NCBI RefSeq assembly: GCF_000759475.1
Contig: NZ_CP009454.1
Coordinates: 310,001-374,000, forward strand
Origin: Pantoea rwandensis
GTDB lineage: Bacteria; Pseudomonadota; Gammaproteobacteria; Enterobacterales; Enterobacteriaceae
Length of the DNA: 64,000 nucleotides
Direction: 5' to 3'
Shown: piece after piece, positions 9,535 to 19,534 of the stretch
How positions within the stretch are numbered: the first letter of the stretch is position 1
How the letters are laid out: every line of letters starts with the position of its first letter
Translations under genes and position numbers: made by a program
The notes under the pieces: generated by a model
What the model was told of the DNA's origin: nothing
Databases searched by the model: none
Seen by the model: the letters and a program-made list of their open reading frames with translations, nothing else

Positions 9535-10488
9535 TTACAACCAGTTTTTCCGTTTGAAATAGAGGTACGGCGCTAAACCGGCGAGGATCATCAGGGAGAT
9601 CGCACCAGGATAACCGAAGCTCCACTTCAGCTCAGGCATAAACTCGAAGTTCATCCCGTAGCTGGATGCCACCAGCGTAGGTGGCAGGAACACCACCGAC
9701 ACCACCGAGAAGATCTTGATGATGCGGTTCTGCTCGATGTTGATAAAGCCCATTGCCGCCTGCATCAGGAAGTTTACCTTCTGGAACAGCGATTCGTTAT
9801 GCGGCAGCAGGGATTCGATATCGCGCAGGATTTCACGCGCCTGCTCCAGCTGATTGCCTGGCAGACGGGCTTTACGCACCAGGAAGTTCAGCGCGCGTTG
9901 GGTATCCATCAGACACAAACGCACTTTCCAGCCGATATCCTCCAGCTCCGCCAGACGCGACAGCGCCTGATCGTACTCTTCGCCCTGTTGCCCTTCCATG
10001 ATCACGCGGCTGAGTTTTTCCAGCGCGCTATAGATGTTCTCGATCTCATCCGCCAGCTGTTCGATTTTCGTCTCAAATAGATCCAGCAACAGCTCGTAGG
10101 CGTTGCCATCAGTCAGCGTCTGGTTACGGGCACGCATACGATAGAGACGGAAAGCCGGCAGCTCACGTTCGCGCAGCGTATACAGGCGATCTTCGCGGAT
10201 GGTAAAAGCCACGGTGGAGTTGCCAGCGTGGTCTTCCGCATCTTCAAAGAAGAAGAAGGAGTGAATGTGCAGGCCATCTTCATCTTCGAAGAAACGTGCG
10301 GAGGCCTCGATGTCTTCCAGCTCCGGACGCGTGGCCAGGCTTTGACCCAGCTCGGATTGCACACGATCACGTTCAGTGTCGTCGGGCTCGATTAAATCGA
10401 CCCACACCGAGGTGTTGAGTGTGTCGTTGTTGTCTTCCAGTTCGATGCGCGTCAGGCGATCGCGTTCGAGTTTAAAAGCGCTCAGCAT
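9535..10488 (-). CDS. corA: Magnesium/cobalt transport protein CorA
   Basis: The main constitutive Mg2+ channel of the inner membrane, a pentamer, here 317 residues. A long acidic cytoplasmic domain ([32 protein letters not shown]) leads into two C-terminal helices separated by the GMN selectivity motif in [12 protein letters not shown]. The basic tail YFKRKNWL is typical. The start at 10488 ([12 protein letters not shown]) matches E. coli; longer in-frame extensions are not conserved. The long leader upstream carries a short open reading frame and a hairpin, annotated separately. Confidence 0.97.
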   Translation of the reverse strand: MLSAFKLERDRLTRIELEDNNDTLNTSVWVDLIEPDDTERDRVQSELGQSLATRPELEDIEASARFFEDEDGLHIHSFFFFEDAEDHAGNSTVAFTIREDRLYTLRERELPAFRLYRMRARNQTLTDGNAYELLLDLFETKIEQLADEIENIYSALEKLSRVIMEGQQGEEYDQALSRLAELEDIGWKVRLCLMDTQRALNFLVRKARLPGNQLEQAREILRDIESLLPHNESLFQKVNFLMQAAMGFINIEQNRIIKIFSVVSVVFLPPTLVASSYGMNFEFMPELKWSFGYPGAISLMILAGLAPYLYFKRKNWL

Positions 10489-10648
10489 AGCAATACTCCC
10501 CATTGCAGACTTAATGGGACAAGGCGGCACACCGTCAAGCCAAAGGCAAAACGGGCACGGCAAAGCCTGAACGCGGAAACTTTCGCTTCAAGGGTAAATC
10601 AGTGCTGACTCGTGCGACGAGAGTGTAAAGGGAGGTCGCTGATAACCG

Positions 10649-10680
10649 CTAAGGCTACCCGCGTATTGAGGTAGCCTTAG
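10649..10680 (-). promoter_or_regulatory. Hairpin in the corA mRNA leader
   Basis: A perfect 11-bp inverted repeat (10649-10659 CTAAGGCTACC with 10670-10680 GGTAGCCTTAG) around a 10-base loop. It lies between the short leader reading frame and corA. Salmonella corA is known to have a structured leader whose folding and Rho-dependent termination depend on translation of the short ORF corL. This hairpin is a candidate for one of those stems. Confidence 0.6.
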
Positions 10681-10692
10681 ATGTTATTCCTG

Positions 10693-10749
10693 TTAAACAG
10701 GCGGTTGAGCCAGCATCGACTGGGCGCGTCCAAGGCATTGTCCTCTCAT
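10693..10749 (-). CDS. corL: Candidate CorL leader peptide upstream of corA
   Basis: An 18-codon frame, ATG at 10749 to TAA at 10693-10695, encoding MRGQCLGRAQSMLAQPPV. It lies in the 320-base gap between uvrD and corA, on the corA strand about 200 bases upstream of the corA start. Its stop overlaps a small palindrome (CCTGTTAAACAGG, 10689-10701). Position and size match the corL leader ORF known from Salmonella, but no strong Shine-Dalgarno is visible. A second ATG in another frame, just inside AGAGGACAATG, is an alternative. Confidence 0.5.
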   Translation of the reverse strand: MRGQCLGRAQSMLAQPPV

Positions 10750-10808
10750 GATAATAGTGCGCGCATGTTACGCTGAGACGAAAAAGTCGTCAAGGTAACG
10801 CAACGGCG

Positions 10809-12971
10809 CTACACCGTTTCCAGACGCGCGTAAGCCGCCACCAGCCACTTGATCCCCTGGCCCTGAAACGCCACCTGCAAGCGGCTGTGTTCGCCGCTGC
10901 CTTCCAGGTTAATGATGGTGCCTTCGCCGAATTTGGCATGGCGCACACGCTGACCGAGCGCGAAACCACTGTCGTTTTCCGCGATCGGGGTACCCATGCG
11001 CTGATGGCTCACCGGACGGCTCACGCTGGCGCGCAAACGGACTTCCTCGACGCACTCCTCCGGCAATTCGCCGATAAAGCGCGATGGACGGTGATACACT
11101 TCTTTACCATAAAGGCGACGAGTCTCGGCGTAGGTCAGCGTAAGTTTTTCCATCGCGCGCGTGACGCCAACGTAGGCAAGACGACGCTCCTCCTCCAGAC
11201 GCCCGCCTTCATCTAGCGACATCTGGCTCGGGAACATCCCCTCCTCCATACCCACGATAAACACCTGCGTGAACTCAAGACCTTTCGCCGAGTGCATGGT
11301 CATCAGTTGTACTGCATCCTGCCATTTATCGGCCTGACCTTCACCGGCTTCCAGCGCCGCATGCGACAGAAACGCCTGTAGCGGCATCAAATCTTCGTCT
11401 TCGTCCTGATAACTGAACTGCCGCGTGGCGGTCACCAGTTCCTCTAAGTTTTCGATACGCGCCTGGCCTTTCTCGCCCTTTTCCTGCTCGTACATGATCC
11501 ACAGGCCGGAATCCTTGATCACGCGATCGGTCTGCACGTGCAGCGGCATATCGGCGGTTTCCGTAGCCAGGGAATCCACCAGCTCGCAGAAGCGCTGCAG
11601 CGCCGAGGCTGCACGTCCCGCCAGGGCTTTGTTTTGCAGCAGCTCACGCGTCGCTTGCCACAGCGTTAATTGCTGTTCGCGCGCGGTCTGGCGCACCACA
11701 TCCAATGTGCGATCGCCCACGCCACGCACCGGCGTGTTCACCACGCGCTCAAAAGCGGCATCGTCATTGCGGTTCGCCATCAGGCGCAGATACGCCAGCG
11801 CATCTTTGATTTCCTGGCGTTCGAAGAAGCGCATGCCGCCGTAAATACGGTACGGCATGCTGCCTTGCAACAGCGCCTCCTCCAGCACGCGCGACTGGGC
11901 GTTGCTGCGATAGAGAATGGCGCAATCCTGCAGCGCATTGCCGTTCTCATGCCAGGTTTTGATGCGGTTTACCACGAAGCGAGCTTCGTCTAATTCGTTA
12001 AACGCGCAGTAGAGGGAAATCTTTTCGCCGTCACTGCCATCGGTCCACAGCTCTTTACCGAGACGGCCATTATTATTGGCGATCAGCGTGTTAGCCGCTT
12101 TCAGGATGTTATTGGTCGAGCGGTAGTTTTGCTCCAGGCGAATGGTTTCCGCACCAGGGAAATCCTGCAGGAAGCGCTGGATGTTCTCGACCTGCGCGCC
12201 ACGCCAGCCGTAAATCGACTGGTCGTCATCACCGACGATAATCACACGACCGGTATCGCCGGCCAGCATACGGATCCACGCGTATTGGATGTTGTTCGTA
12301 TCCTGGAATTCGTCCACCAACACGTTGCTGAAACGCTCGCGGTAGTGATTCAGGATATGCGGCTTATTCAGCCACAGCTCATGCGCACGCAGCAGCAGTT
12401 CGGCAAAATCCACTAAGCCCGCGCGATCGCAAGCCTCCTGGTAGGCCTGATAAATGCGCAGCCAGGTTTGCTCCACCGGGTTGCCGTAGCTTTCGATGTG
12501 CTTAGGACGCAGCCCTTCATCCTTTTTGCCGTTGATGTACCACATGCCCTGGCGTGCAGGCCACTGCTTCTCATCGAGGTTCATGGCTTTGATCAGACGC
12601 TTGAGCAAGCGAAGCTGATCGTCGCTATCGAGAATCTGGAAATCCTGCGGCAAATTGGCATCAAGATGATGCGCACGCAGCAAACGGTGCGCCAGTCCGT
12701 GGAACGTACCAATCCACATGCCACCCTGACTGGTGCCGATCAGCTGATCGATACGATGGCGCATTTCTGCTGCCGCTTTGTTGGTAAAGGTCACCGCCAT
12801 GATTGAGTAAGGCGAGCAATTCTCTACCGACAGCAGCCAGGCAATACGGTGCACCAGTACCCTGGTTTTGCCACTGCCTGCTCCGGCCAGCACCAGCAAA
12901 TTGCTGCGCGGCGCGGCGACCGCCTCGCGCTGTTTGTCATTTAAGCCGTTAAGCAGATCAGAAACGTCCAT
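10809..12971 (-). CDS. uvrD: DNA helicase II UvrD
   Basis: A 3'-5' superfamily 1A helicase of 720 residues, the usual length. It acts in nucleotide excision repair (displacing UvrC and the excised oligomer), in methyl-directed mismatch repair, and in removal of RecA or stalled polymerase. Walker A GAGSGKT is near residues 30-36, and [21 protein letters not shown] and LEQNYRST are present. The C-terminal Tudor-like segment (VRHAKFGEGTIINLEGSGEHSRLQV) is also present. The ATG at 12971 matches the conserved MDVS.LL start; an in-frame GTG two codons upstream is less likely. A LexA box lies about 160 bases upstream. Confidence 0.97.
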   Translation of the reverse strand: MDVSDLLNGLNDKQREAVAAPRSNLLVLAGAGSGKTRVLVHRIAWLLSVENCSPYSIMAVTFTNKAAAEMRHRIDQLIGTSQGGMWIGTFHGLAHRLLRAHHLDANLPQDFQILDSDDQLRLLKRLIKAMNLDEKQWPARQGMWYINGKKDEGLRPKHIESYGNPVEQTWLRIYQAYQEACDRAGLVDFAELLLRAHELWLNKPHILNHYRERFSNVLVDEFQDTNNIQYAWIRMLAGDTGRVIIVGDDDQSIYGWRGAQVENIQRFLQDFPGAETIRLEQNYRSTNNILKAANTLIANNNGRLGKELWTDGSDGEKISLYCAFNELDEARFVVNRIKTWHENGNALQDCAILYRSNAQSRVLEEALLQGSMPYRIYGGMRFFERQEIKDALAYLRLMANRNDDAAFERVVNTPVRGVGDRTLDVVRQTAREQQLTLWQATRELLQNKALAGRAASALQRFCELVDSLATETADMPLHVQTDRVIKDSGLWIMYEQEKGEKGQARIENLEELVTATRQFSYQDEDEDLMPLQAFLSHAALEAGEGQADKWQDAVQLMTMHSAKGLEFTQVFIVGMEEGMFPSQMSLDEGGRLEEERRLAYVGVTRAMEKLTLTYAETRRLYGKEVYHRPSRFIGELPEECVEEVRLRASVSRPVSHQRMGTPIAENDSGFALGQRVRHAKFGEGTIINLEGSGEHSRLQVAFQGQGIKWLVAAYARLETV

Positions 12972-13127
12972 AAGCACCGTTTTGCCAAAGTATTAAAAGG
13001 AGAATTGAGAAATGCGGTTTCTCAGCATTTAAGCAACGCACCCTGTATAGCGGTGCTATTCATCGCAGGATGAAGGGTGCCGCTACGATTTGTGCGTCAG
13101 ACAATGCCCGTATCATCCAGCCATTAG

Positions 13128-13143
13128 CTGGATGAACATACAG
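13128..13143. promoter_or_regulatory. Predicted LexA (SOS) box upstream of uvrD
   Basis: CTGGATGAACATACAG has the invariant CTG-N10-CAG frame of LexA operators, with an A/T-rich right half. It lies in the yigB-uvrD gap, two bases after the yigB stop. E. coli uvrD is SOS-inducible from an operator in the same gap. Confidence 0.75.
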
Positions 13144-13145
13144 CA

Positions 13146-13862
13146 TTATAGCAGCGAGGTCAGCGATGCCAACTGATGAATTTCGACGTGCGGCAGCAAA
13201 CGCGCATCGTCAATTTTCATCAGGTTGCCATCACGCAGATTGATCCAGCAGGCTTGCATGCCCGCATTTAATGAACCGACCACATCGGTGGTGAGATCGT
13301 CGCCCACGTGCAGAATATGCTCAGGTGCGATGTTCAAACGCTCGGCCGCCAGCTGGTACATATCCTGCCACGGCTTAGCGCGACCGTGCGGGCCAGCGCG
13401 CAGGGCGAACTGGAAGTAGTGATTAATCCCCAGCTTTTCCGGACAGGCGTTGCCGTTGGTGATCGCCACCAGCGGCACGCGCTCGCCCAACCACGTCAGC
13501 GTTTGATGCGTCTCATCTGGCATCTCGACTTCGCTGCGCCACTGGTGGAACACGCCCATCACTTCGCTGGCACCGGCGCGGGCTTCAGCAGCGGATAAGC
13601 CGATATTGATCATTGCCAACTCGACCGAGCGGCGACGCCACTCAGACACGTCGTGATAAATTTCCGGCTCACGCACCAGCAATTCGTCGCGCAGCGCCTG
13701 ATAATCAGCGGGGGTGAATTCACGCAATGCCGGATGAAAGGCCTGCAATGCGGCGTGGGATTCGGCGGTGGTTTTAAGGATCACGGGATGGTTGTCATAC
13801 AGCGTATCGTCGAGATCGAAAGTGATCGCTTTGATCGGGCCCAGCGGGCGGTAGAACTTCAT
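13146..13862 (-). CDS. yigB: HAD phosphatase YigB (FMN / riboflavin-intermediate phosphatase)
   Basis: A 238-residue HAD hydrolase. E. coli YigB dephosphorylates FMN and the riboflavin precursor 5-amino-6-(5-phospho-D-ribitylamino)uracil. Motif I is [11 protein letters not shown] near residues 14-24, and [18 protein letters not shown] is motif IV. The start overlaps the xerC stop by four bases, placing it at the end of the lptM-dapF-yigA-xerC-yigB run. In E. coli uvrD follows in the same way. Confidence 0.93.
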   Translation of the reverse strand: MKFYRPLGPIKAITFDLDDTLYDNHPVILKTTAESHAALQAFHPALREFTPADYQALRDELLVREPEIYHDVSEWRRRSVELAMINIGLSAAEARAGASEVMGVFHQWRSEVEMPDETHQTLTWLGERVPLVAITNGNACPEKLGINHYFQFALRAGPHGRAKPWQDMYQLAAERLNIAPEHILHVGDDLTTDVVGSLNAGMQACWINLRDGNLMKIDDARLLPHVEIHQLASLTSLL

Positions 13863-14770
13863 TCAGACTTTCCTCGTTTAGCACGTGGATGTGCCGCGTC
13901 ATACACGGTCGCCAGATGCTGGAAATCGAGATGGGTATAGATTTGCGTGGTCGACAGATTGGCGTGGCCGAGCAGTTCCTGCACCGCGCGCAGATCGCCA
14001 CTCGATTCAAGCAAATGGGTAGCAAAAGAGTGACGCAGTTTATGCGGATGAATATGGTTGGCCACGCCCTGCTTAATGCCCCACTCGGCAAAACGCTTTT
14101 GCACGTTACGCGCCGATATGCGCGTGCCGCGACTGGAGACAAACACGGCGTCATCCTGCGGCGCGAAGCTATCACGCAGTGGCAACCAATGTTTCAGCCA
14201 GGTCACCGCCGTGCCACCAATCGGCACACGTCGTTCTTTGCTGCCTTTCCCCAGCACCCACACTTCACCGGCGTCGAGATCGACATGACGACAATCCATG
14301 CCCACCAGCTCCGACAAGCGTAAACCGCCGCCGTACATGGTTTCCAGCATCGCTCGGTCGCGCACCGCCAGTGGATCGTTCAGGTCGATTTCCAGCAGCT
14401 GGTTAACCTCGTCAACATCCATATTTTTTGGCAGATGGCGGGCATTGCGCGGCGTAGAGATGCCTTTGGCCGGATTGGCGCTTAACATCCCCTGGCTGAC
14501 CTGCCAGTCGAGAAAACTGCGTAGCGCCGACATGCGCAGCGCCAGGCTGCTGGGCCCTAATCCGGCACGACGGCTGCGCGCCGCCAGTTGGCGAACCTGT
14601 GCGGGCTCCAGTTGTGCCCATGAGACGATCTTCATCTCATCGGCCATCGCGGTCATCGTCTGCAACTGGCGGGTGTAATTCTTTTGCGTCAACGGGCTGA
14701 GCTGGCGTTCGACTTTCAGATAACGCAGAAAGCCCTCAACGGCAGGCTGCAACGGGCTGACGTCACTCAT
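13859..14770 (-). CDS. xerC: Site-specific tyrosine recombinase XerC
   Basis: A 303-residue recombinase that works with XerD at dif (under FtsK control) to resolve chromosome dimers, and at plasmid cer-type sites. An N-terminal SAM-like core-binding domain (to about 105) precedes the catalytic domain. The catalytic set is visible: Arg151 in [21 protein letters not shown], the later LLGHAN, and the nucleophile Tyr278 in QIYTH. Four-base overlaps with yigA upstream and yigB downstream indicate tight translational coupling. Confidence 0.97.
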   Translation of the reverse strand: MSDVSPLQPAVEGFLRYLKVERQLSPLTQKNYTRQLQTMTAMADEMKIVSWAQLEPAQVRQLAARSRRAGLGPSSLALRMSALRSFLDWQVSQGMLSANPAKGISTPRNARHLPKNMDVDEVNQLLEIDLNDPLAVRDRAMLETMYGGGLRLSELVGMDCRHVDLDAGEVWVLGKGSKERRVPIGGTAVTWLKHWLPLRDSFAPQDDAVFVSSRGTRISARNVQKRFAEWGIKQGVANHIHPHKLRHSFATHLLESSGDLRAVQELLGHANLSTTQIYTHLDFQHLATVYDAAHPRAKRGKSE

Positions 14771-15471
14771 GCGCGTTCAATCCAGCGAGACAGCAGATCC
14801 GGCAGCATTTGCGCCAGATGCTGCAACAGTAAGGTGCCCATGCCCGCTTGATAGTGCTGGTTATCGCGGCTGCTGAAAATCAGCACACCAAGTTCACCCC
14901 GTTCGCCCATCAACGACATCGCCACCGACCCGATGGCTTTCGCCTGTGGCAACAGCAGCAGTAACTCCGGGCCATTCAGGCTGCCAAGGTAATGATGTTC
15001 AGCACCAAAGCGTTGAATACGCAGCGGCTCAAAAGCCTGACGAGAAAGACCCAACTGGGTGAAATCAGAAGGTGCGCCGATGTGCCAGTGGTCGTTGAAC
15101 ACCCGCACATGGGCTCCGGCCAGACCCAACTCACGCGCCCAACGGTGCAGACGCGTTAACATTTCCTGCAAGCTGTCCGCCGCGGCAAGATGGCCTTGCA
15201 ACCCCAGCAGGCGATCAAACAGTTGATGGTTGGCCGTGGCCTGCTCCATCAACAGCGTGATTTCCTCTTCCAGCTGCTGGATGTGGTTGCGTTGACGCGC
15301 CATGTGCCACTCCACCAGCGACACGCTGCCGCGCACCGGGTGCGGCACCATCATCTGTTCAACCTGGCGCGCATTACGAATAAAGAAATCGGGGTTCTGA
15401 CGCAGGAAGGCGCTAACCGACTGATCGTCCAGCAAAACCGCGCTGTCGGTTTGCTCTTCGACATTTTTCAT
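14767..15471 (-). CDS. yigA: DUF484 family protein YigA
   Basis: A 234-residue soluble protein of the DUF484 family, with a GAF-like fold known for this family but no established function. Recognisable blocks are LRQNPDFF near residue 26, [22 protein letters not shown] (the start of a probable coiled coil) and [26 protein letters not shown] near the C-terminus. It sits between dapF and xerC with four-base overlaps on both sides, the order found in E. coli. Confidence 0.93.
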   Translation of the reverse strand: MKNVEEQTDSAVLLDDQSVSAFLRQNPDFFIRNARQVEQMMVPHPVRGSVSLVEWHMARQRNHIQQLEEEITLLMEQATANHQLFDRLLGLQGHLAAADSLQEMLTRLHRWARELGLAGAHVRVFNDHWHIGAPSDFTQLGLSRQAFEPLRIQRFGAEHHYLGSLNGPELLLLLPQAKAIGSVAMSLMGERGELGVLIFSSRDNQHYQAGMGTLLLQHLAQMLPDLLSRWIERA

Positions 15472-16292
15472 AGATGAATAAACCCATCGTAGACGTGTGT
15501 GGCTGGGCCGGTCATAAACAGCGGCTGACCCGCCCCTTTCCAGGCGATATGCAGCGTTCCGCCAGGCAAATCAACGCGAACTTTTTCCGCCAGAATGCCT
15601 TGCTGAATGCCGCAGGCAACGGCCGCACAGGCACCGCTGCCACAGGCCTGGGTTTCACCTGCGCCGCGTTCATACACGCGCAGACGAATGTGTTCAGGAT
15701 TAACCACTTCCATAAAGCCCACGTTGACGCGTTCCGGGAAGCGTTCATGGCTTTCCAGCACCGGACCCAGTGTTTCCACGGCTGCCGTTTTCACACTCTC
15801 AACCTGAATCACACAGTGCGGGTTACCCATGGATACCGCACCAAACATCACGGTCTGCTCGGCAACACGTTGCAGATACAGACTTTCCGCTTTATTGGCG
15901 CGCAGCGGCACTTGCTGGGGATCGAAGTTGGGTTCACCCATGTTAACGCGTACCAGCTCATCGCTGGTCACGCTCAGCACCATGCGCCCGGTTTGCGTAC
16001 TTACGCGGATGTCGCTTTTATTGGTCAGCCCTTTCAGGCGCACGAAGCGGGCGAAACAGCGCGCGCCGTTGCCGCATTGGGCCACTTCACTGCCATCCGC
16101 GTTGAAAATTCGATAATGAAAATCAAGATCCGGATCGTAAGGCGGTTCGACGATCAGCAGCTGATCGAAACCGATCCCCAGATGCCGATCCGCCAGGCGG
16201 CGAATCAGTTCCGGCGAAAAAAAGACGTTTTGCGTCACGGCATCCACAACCATGAAATCGTTGCCGAGACCGTGCATTTTCGAGAACTGCAT
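15468..16292 (-). CDS. dapF: Diaminopimelate epimerase DapF
   Basis: Converts LL- to meso-diaminopimelate, the precursor of lysine and of the peptidoglycan cross-link. It has 274 residues, exactly the E. coli length, when started at 16292 ([17 protein letters not shown]) behind GGAG. An in-frame ATG 24 bases upstream would add eight unconserved residues. The two catalytic cysteines are in [10 protein letters not shown] and [13 protein letters not shown]. It is co-transcribed with yigA (four-base overlap) and lies 29 bases after lptM. Confidence 0.97.
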   Translation of the reverse strand: MQFSKMHGLGNDFMVVDAVTQNVFFSPELIRRLADRHLGIGFDQLLIVEPPYDPDLDFHYRIFNADGSEVAQCGNGARCFARFVRLKGLTNKSDIRVSTQTGRMVLSVTSDELVRVNMGEPNFDPQQVPLRANKAESLYLQRVAEQTVMFGAVSMGNPHCVIQVESVKTAAVETLGPVLESHERFPERVNVGFMEVVNPEHIRLRVYERGAGETQACGSGACAAVACGIQQGILAEKVRVDLPGGTLHIAWKGAGQPLFMTGPATHVYDGFIHL

Positions 16293-16321
16293 TTTCTGCT
16301 CCGCCGGATTACTCATAGAGA

Positions 16322-16525
16322 TTAGTTCGCCTGTGAACCCGATTTACTGGTGACCAAACCGTTAACGTCAGCATCCTGCGCCGCTTTTTGCTGCTGCTCG
16401 GTGACCTGCTGATTTTGTTTCGTCGGCTGATCTTTGGGCGGGAAATACAGCGGTCCTTTCAGGCCACAGCCTGCGAGGCTGACCAGTGCCAGCGCCATAC
16501 CCAGCTGACTTATCATGTGTCTCAT
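16322..16525 (-). CDS. lptM: LPS-assembly lipoprotein LptM (YifL)
   Basis: A 67-residue lipoprotein with a signal peptide ending in the lipobox LAGC, followed by [12 protein letters not shown], the conserved N-terminal block of LptM. In E. coli LptM binds and helps mature the LptDE lipopolysaccharide translocon in the outer membrane. The tail is low-complexity and Gln-rich, as usual. The start at 16525 (MRHMISQLG) is preferred; ATG 16516 is the alternative. It is the first gene before dapF. cyaY, which lies between cyaA and this gene in E. coli, is absent. Confidence 0.9.
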   Translation of the reverse strand: MRHMISQLGMALALVSLAGCGLKGPLYFPPKDQPTKQNQQVTEQQQKAAQDADVNGLVTSKSGSQAN

Positions 16526-16627
16526 TCTGTCTGCTCTTCCTGTCCTTAAGCCTTGGCTGCTTATCATCGCAGTTGACGTTGTAAAAGCAACAGGAAATAC
16601 CCGCAAATCCGGGCGCATGTCAGAGGA

Positions 16628-16661
16628 AAAGCCAATCCCACCGCGCGAACGCAGGCGGGAT
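16628..16661 (-). terminator. Probable weak terminator of cyaA
   Basis: On the minus strand the cyaA stop is followed at once by a stem (GGGAT at 16657-16661 with ATCCC at 16635-16639, extended by GG/CC across one mismatch) and then by TGGCTTTTCC. The T-tract is short, so partial read-through into lptM is possible. Confidence 0.45.
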
Positions 16662-19222
16662 CAGTGCATTTGGTAGCGCGGCTGGAAATCGCCGTTGTCG
16701 TTATCGGGCTGCGTCGCACAGAGCTGCGTCAGCGTCTGGCTGCGGAACGGAATCACCTGGAAGCGATCGCCTGCGTGCACAATCTGGTAGAACTGTGGCA
16801 GGTTGAAGTTGATAAAGCTGGAGCCATAGGTGAAGCGGTCATGCGACGAGGAGTAAAAACGGCTCACGTCACGCACCAGCTCTTCTTTACTGCCTTCGCA
16901 ATGGTGATAAACCTCAACGCGATTGGTTTCGTCGAGGATATAGATGTTGAAGCCGCGATCGTCATTGGTGTCTTCAAAGAAGAACTGAATGATGCCTTCG
17001 CTGGCATAGCCATTCACCACCGGCGGCAATGGCGTTTGATTCGACTCCACTTTGATCGACAAACCGTGCAACTTGTTGTTGGAAATCGCGCCGTAGAACT
17101 CCACCGCATTTTCCAGCTTCTGCACCGATACGCTCATGCGCTCGAAGAACAAGCCCCACGTCTGGCCCGCCATGCGCAGCGCTTTGAAGCGGCCTGGCTC
17201 CTGACGGGTGCTGGAGAGTCGCAACTCAATACACTCAGACACCAGCTGCTGCACGCGGGTACGAATTAAACCGCGCAGATGCTGGCTATAACAGAACACT
17301 TCCACCGTATCCGGCGGCGCGGCATCCTGATGCATTTTGCCGAGAATGGTTTTCAGCGCTTCGATCATCGCCTGCTCACCGCTGAAGTGCAGCGTACGCA
17401 CTTCATTCCACGAGTTGCGGTACAGCAAATCAATGCTGCCAATCAGGCACTGCTGCTGCTGGCCGAAGCTGAATACATCCAGCTTACGGAAATCGAAATG
17501 CACCACCTGATTGCGGAAGGCTGAGGTCGGATCGTGTTCGAGATTGACAATAATCGCCAGATGACGAATTTCGCACGGGCTGTACAACGCTTTTGGCGTC
17601 GGTGCCGCTACGCGCAGCGGGAAGTGACTCGAGACATCGTTGACCAACTCCTGCAAGCGCGGCAGATCGCAGAATTCGTTGCCCTTCATATGCAAACGCG
17701 TTTTGCTGGTCAGCAAACCGTTGAACCACGCCCACGCCACTAACTTGTTCAGGTAGCGGTTATATTCCAGCGGCTGATGGCTGATGATCGAACTCATGTC
17801 CGGCGACTGGTTGTAAAGATACCAACCGGCGCGATTGGCGCGGCCTTCCGGCACATGAATAAAGGTCAGATTATCTTCCGACAGGTCAGGCGAAATCTGT
17901 GGGTTCACCAGCGTCACTTTGCCCGGCAGCGCTTCAAACGCGGCATACAGTTTACGCGTCAGCACGCCGATATCCTGCGGGCTGGCACTGACGCTTAAAT
18001 TGTTACGACGGGCAAAACGGATCAGGTTGCGATAGCTCTGCATCATCGCATCCAGCAGCTCGTTGTGCGCTTCACGCACACGCTCAATTTTCCACTGGGC
18101 GCGGTTATCCAGTACCGCAATTTTCTCTTCATCCCAACCCCACTCTTTCACCAGTTGCGAAAGAATCTCGCGGCGCCAGCCTGAGCGGTGATGGTGGTGA
18201 TCGTCACTCGAGAGCTTCTCACACACTTTTAAATAGAAACATCGACGCACCAAATCAAGGCGCGCCATGTCATCAACGCTGGTCAGATAGCGCGTCACGC
18301 GCTCCAGCATCATGCAGTAGGGATCGAGGCCAAAGCAGACAATTTCGCCATCGTGCAGACGCTGTTTGATATCCATCGCCAGCAATTGCGTGTTCGGATA
18401 TTCCCAGCTGTACGCTTCTAACAGCAGGGTTTTCAGCACCGCTTTGTACGGTGAATCGATACTTTTGTACAGCTGCCACAAGCTGGCCCCGAAGTACTCT
18501 TCGGCTGACAGCGTGCCGAGACCGCCGAGATCCAGCCACTCATTCGGCGTCAACACGCCTTGTGAATAGAGTGACATAACGTAATCGTCGTAATGATGCT
18601 CTTCTTCGCCGGGCACCATGTTCCACAGGATGCGTTTGCCCGCCATACGCACAGCGGTACGGTAGAACTCATCCAGCAGCAAAATATGTTGGGTTGAACC
18701 GCAGTCTTCACCACCGAGGCTGCCGCTCTCATTGTGGCGGAAACGGTTCTCGTCGATCAGGAAGAAACTGACTTCCACACCCATTGACACACACCATTTC
18801 TGCAACAGCGTACACTTGCGCTGCAGATTGAGACGCTCTTCATTATCCAGCCAGGATTGGTGGCACACCCAGATGTCGAGATCGGACACGCTGTTCTGAC
18901 CGACAGACGAGGTACTACCCATCGAATAGATGCCGGTAATCGGACGTTCACCTTTGACGGCAGTGCTGAGATCCAAAGACTGATCGCCTGCCAACTGTTG
19001 CAACAGATGCTGTTGGTTTTCATCAGGCGTGAAGAAGCTGACGCCGTGGGGAACGCTACCTTCAAGGTAGCCGGGCATCAACGGGTGATGATAGTGCAGT
19101 AATGTTGGCAGCAGACTGTAGACTTGCTGGAAGGCAGGTCCCATAGCAGCCAGTGCGCGATCAACGCGCAGCTGGTTAATTGCATCCAGTCTCTGTTTCA
19201 GTGTCTCAATGTAGAGGTACAA
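16661..19222 (-). CDS. cyaA: Class I adenylate cyclase CyaA (UUG start)
   Basis: Makes cAMP from ATP; it is activated by phosphorylated EIIA-Glc and feeds CRP-dependent catabolite control. It has 853 residues. The N-terminal catalytic half carries the nucleotidyltransferase motif [18 protein letters not shown]. The C-terminal regulatory half contains [24 protein letters not shown] and ends near [24 protein letters not shown]. The conserved family start [16 protein letters not shown] begins at a TTG codon (19220-19222). E. coli also uses UUG, which limits translation. A longer in-frame ATG extension to 19255 is not conserved. Confidence 0.96.
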   Translation of the reverse strand: MYLYIETLKQRLDAINQLRVDRALAAMGPAFQQVYSLLPTLLHYHHPLMPGYLEGSVPHGVSFFTPDENQQHLLQQLAGDQSLDLSTAVKGERPITGIYSMGSTSSVGQNSVSDLDIWVCHQSWLDNEERLNLQRKCTLLQKWCVSMGVEVSFFLIDENRFRHNESGSLGGEDCGSTQHILLLDEFYRTAVRMAGKRILWNMVPGEEEHHYDDYVMSLYSQGVLTPNEWLDLGGLGTLSAEEYFGASLWQLYKSIDSPYKAVLKTLLLEAYSWEYPNTQLLAMDIKQRLHDGEIVCFGLDPYCMMLERVTRYLTSVDDMARLDLVRRCFYLKVCEKLSSDDHHHHRSGWRREILSQLVKEWGWDEEKIAVLDNRAQWKIERVREAHNELLDAMMQSYRNLIRFARRNNLSVSASPQDIGVLTRKLYAAFEALPGKVTLVNPQISPDLSEDNLTFIHVPEGRANRAGWYLYNQSPDMSSIISHQPLEYNRYLNKLVAWAWFNGLLTSKTRLHMKGNEFCDLPRLQELVNDVSSHFPLRVAAPTPKALYSPCEIRHLAIIVNLEHDPTSAFRNQVVHFDFRKLDVFSFGQQQQCLIGSIDLLYRNSWNEVRTLHFSGEQAMIEALKTILGKMHQDAAPPDTVEVFCYSQHLRGLIRTRVQQLVSECIELRLSSTRQEPGRFKALRMAGQTWGLFFERMSVSVQKLENAVEFYGAISNNKLHGLSIKVESNQTPLPPVVNGYASEGIIQFFFEDTNDDRGFNIYILDETNRVEVYHHCEGSKEELVRDVSRFYSSSHDRFTYGSSFINFNLPQFYQIVHAGDRFQVIPFRSQTLTQLCATQPDNDNGDFQPRYQMH

Positions 19223-19313
19223 GACGTTTCGCCTGATTGTCCCAGTGTTAAGCACCCTGTTTCCAAAACCTGCCGCTTAATAATAAAGATGTTGGGCAAA
19301 TTATTGCTGGAAA

Positions 19314-19329
19314 CGTGATCAATCTAACA
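19314..19329 (-). promoter_or_regulatory. CRP site at the cyaA promoter
   Basis: On the minus strand TGTTAGATTGATCACG fits TGTGA-N6-TCACA with two mismatches. Its surroundings (AGGTGTTAGATTGATCACGT) are almost identical to the E. coli cyaA P2 region, where cAMP-CRP represses cyaA. It lies about 92 bases upstream of the UUG start. The rest of the 312-base cyaA-hemC gap presumably holds the divergent hemC promoter. Confidence 0.8.
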
Positions 19330-19534
19330 CCTGGAGGATTGACCGTAAAGAAAGTTGCGCTACATGACAGTTTAGCACGTTCCCCATGTAGCCCTGCTTT
19401 TTCGGACTTAGACGTCAGATAATGACGCAATAATGCGTATCAACTGACATCGAGGCCTTTTCAATCCGTTGAAACTGACAGCATTCCCCTATCAATGATA
19501 GGATAATCGATGAACGATCAAAATGGTTAACAGC

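Noticed and set aside
15474..16325. 283-codon plus-strand ORF opposite dapF
   Set aside because: It is the antisense shadow of a well conserved dapF; composition and lack of any family signature argue against coding.
19523..19534. Upstream ATG as the hemC start
   Set aside because: It would add four residues not conserved in HemC; the internal ATG at 19535 matches the family N-terminus.
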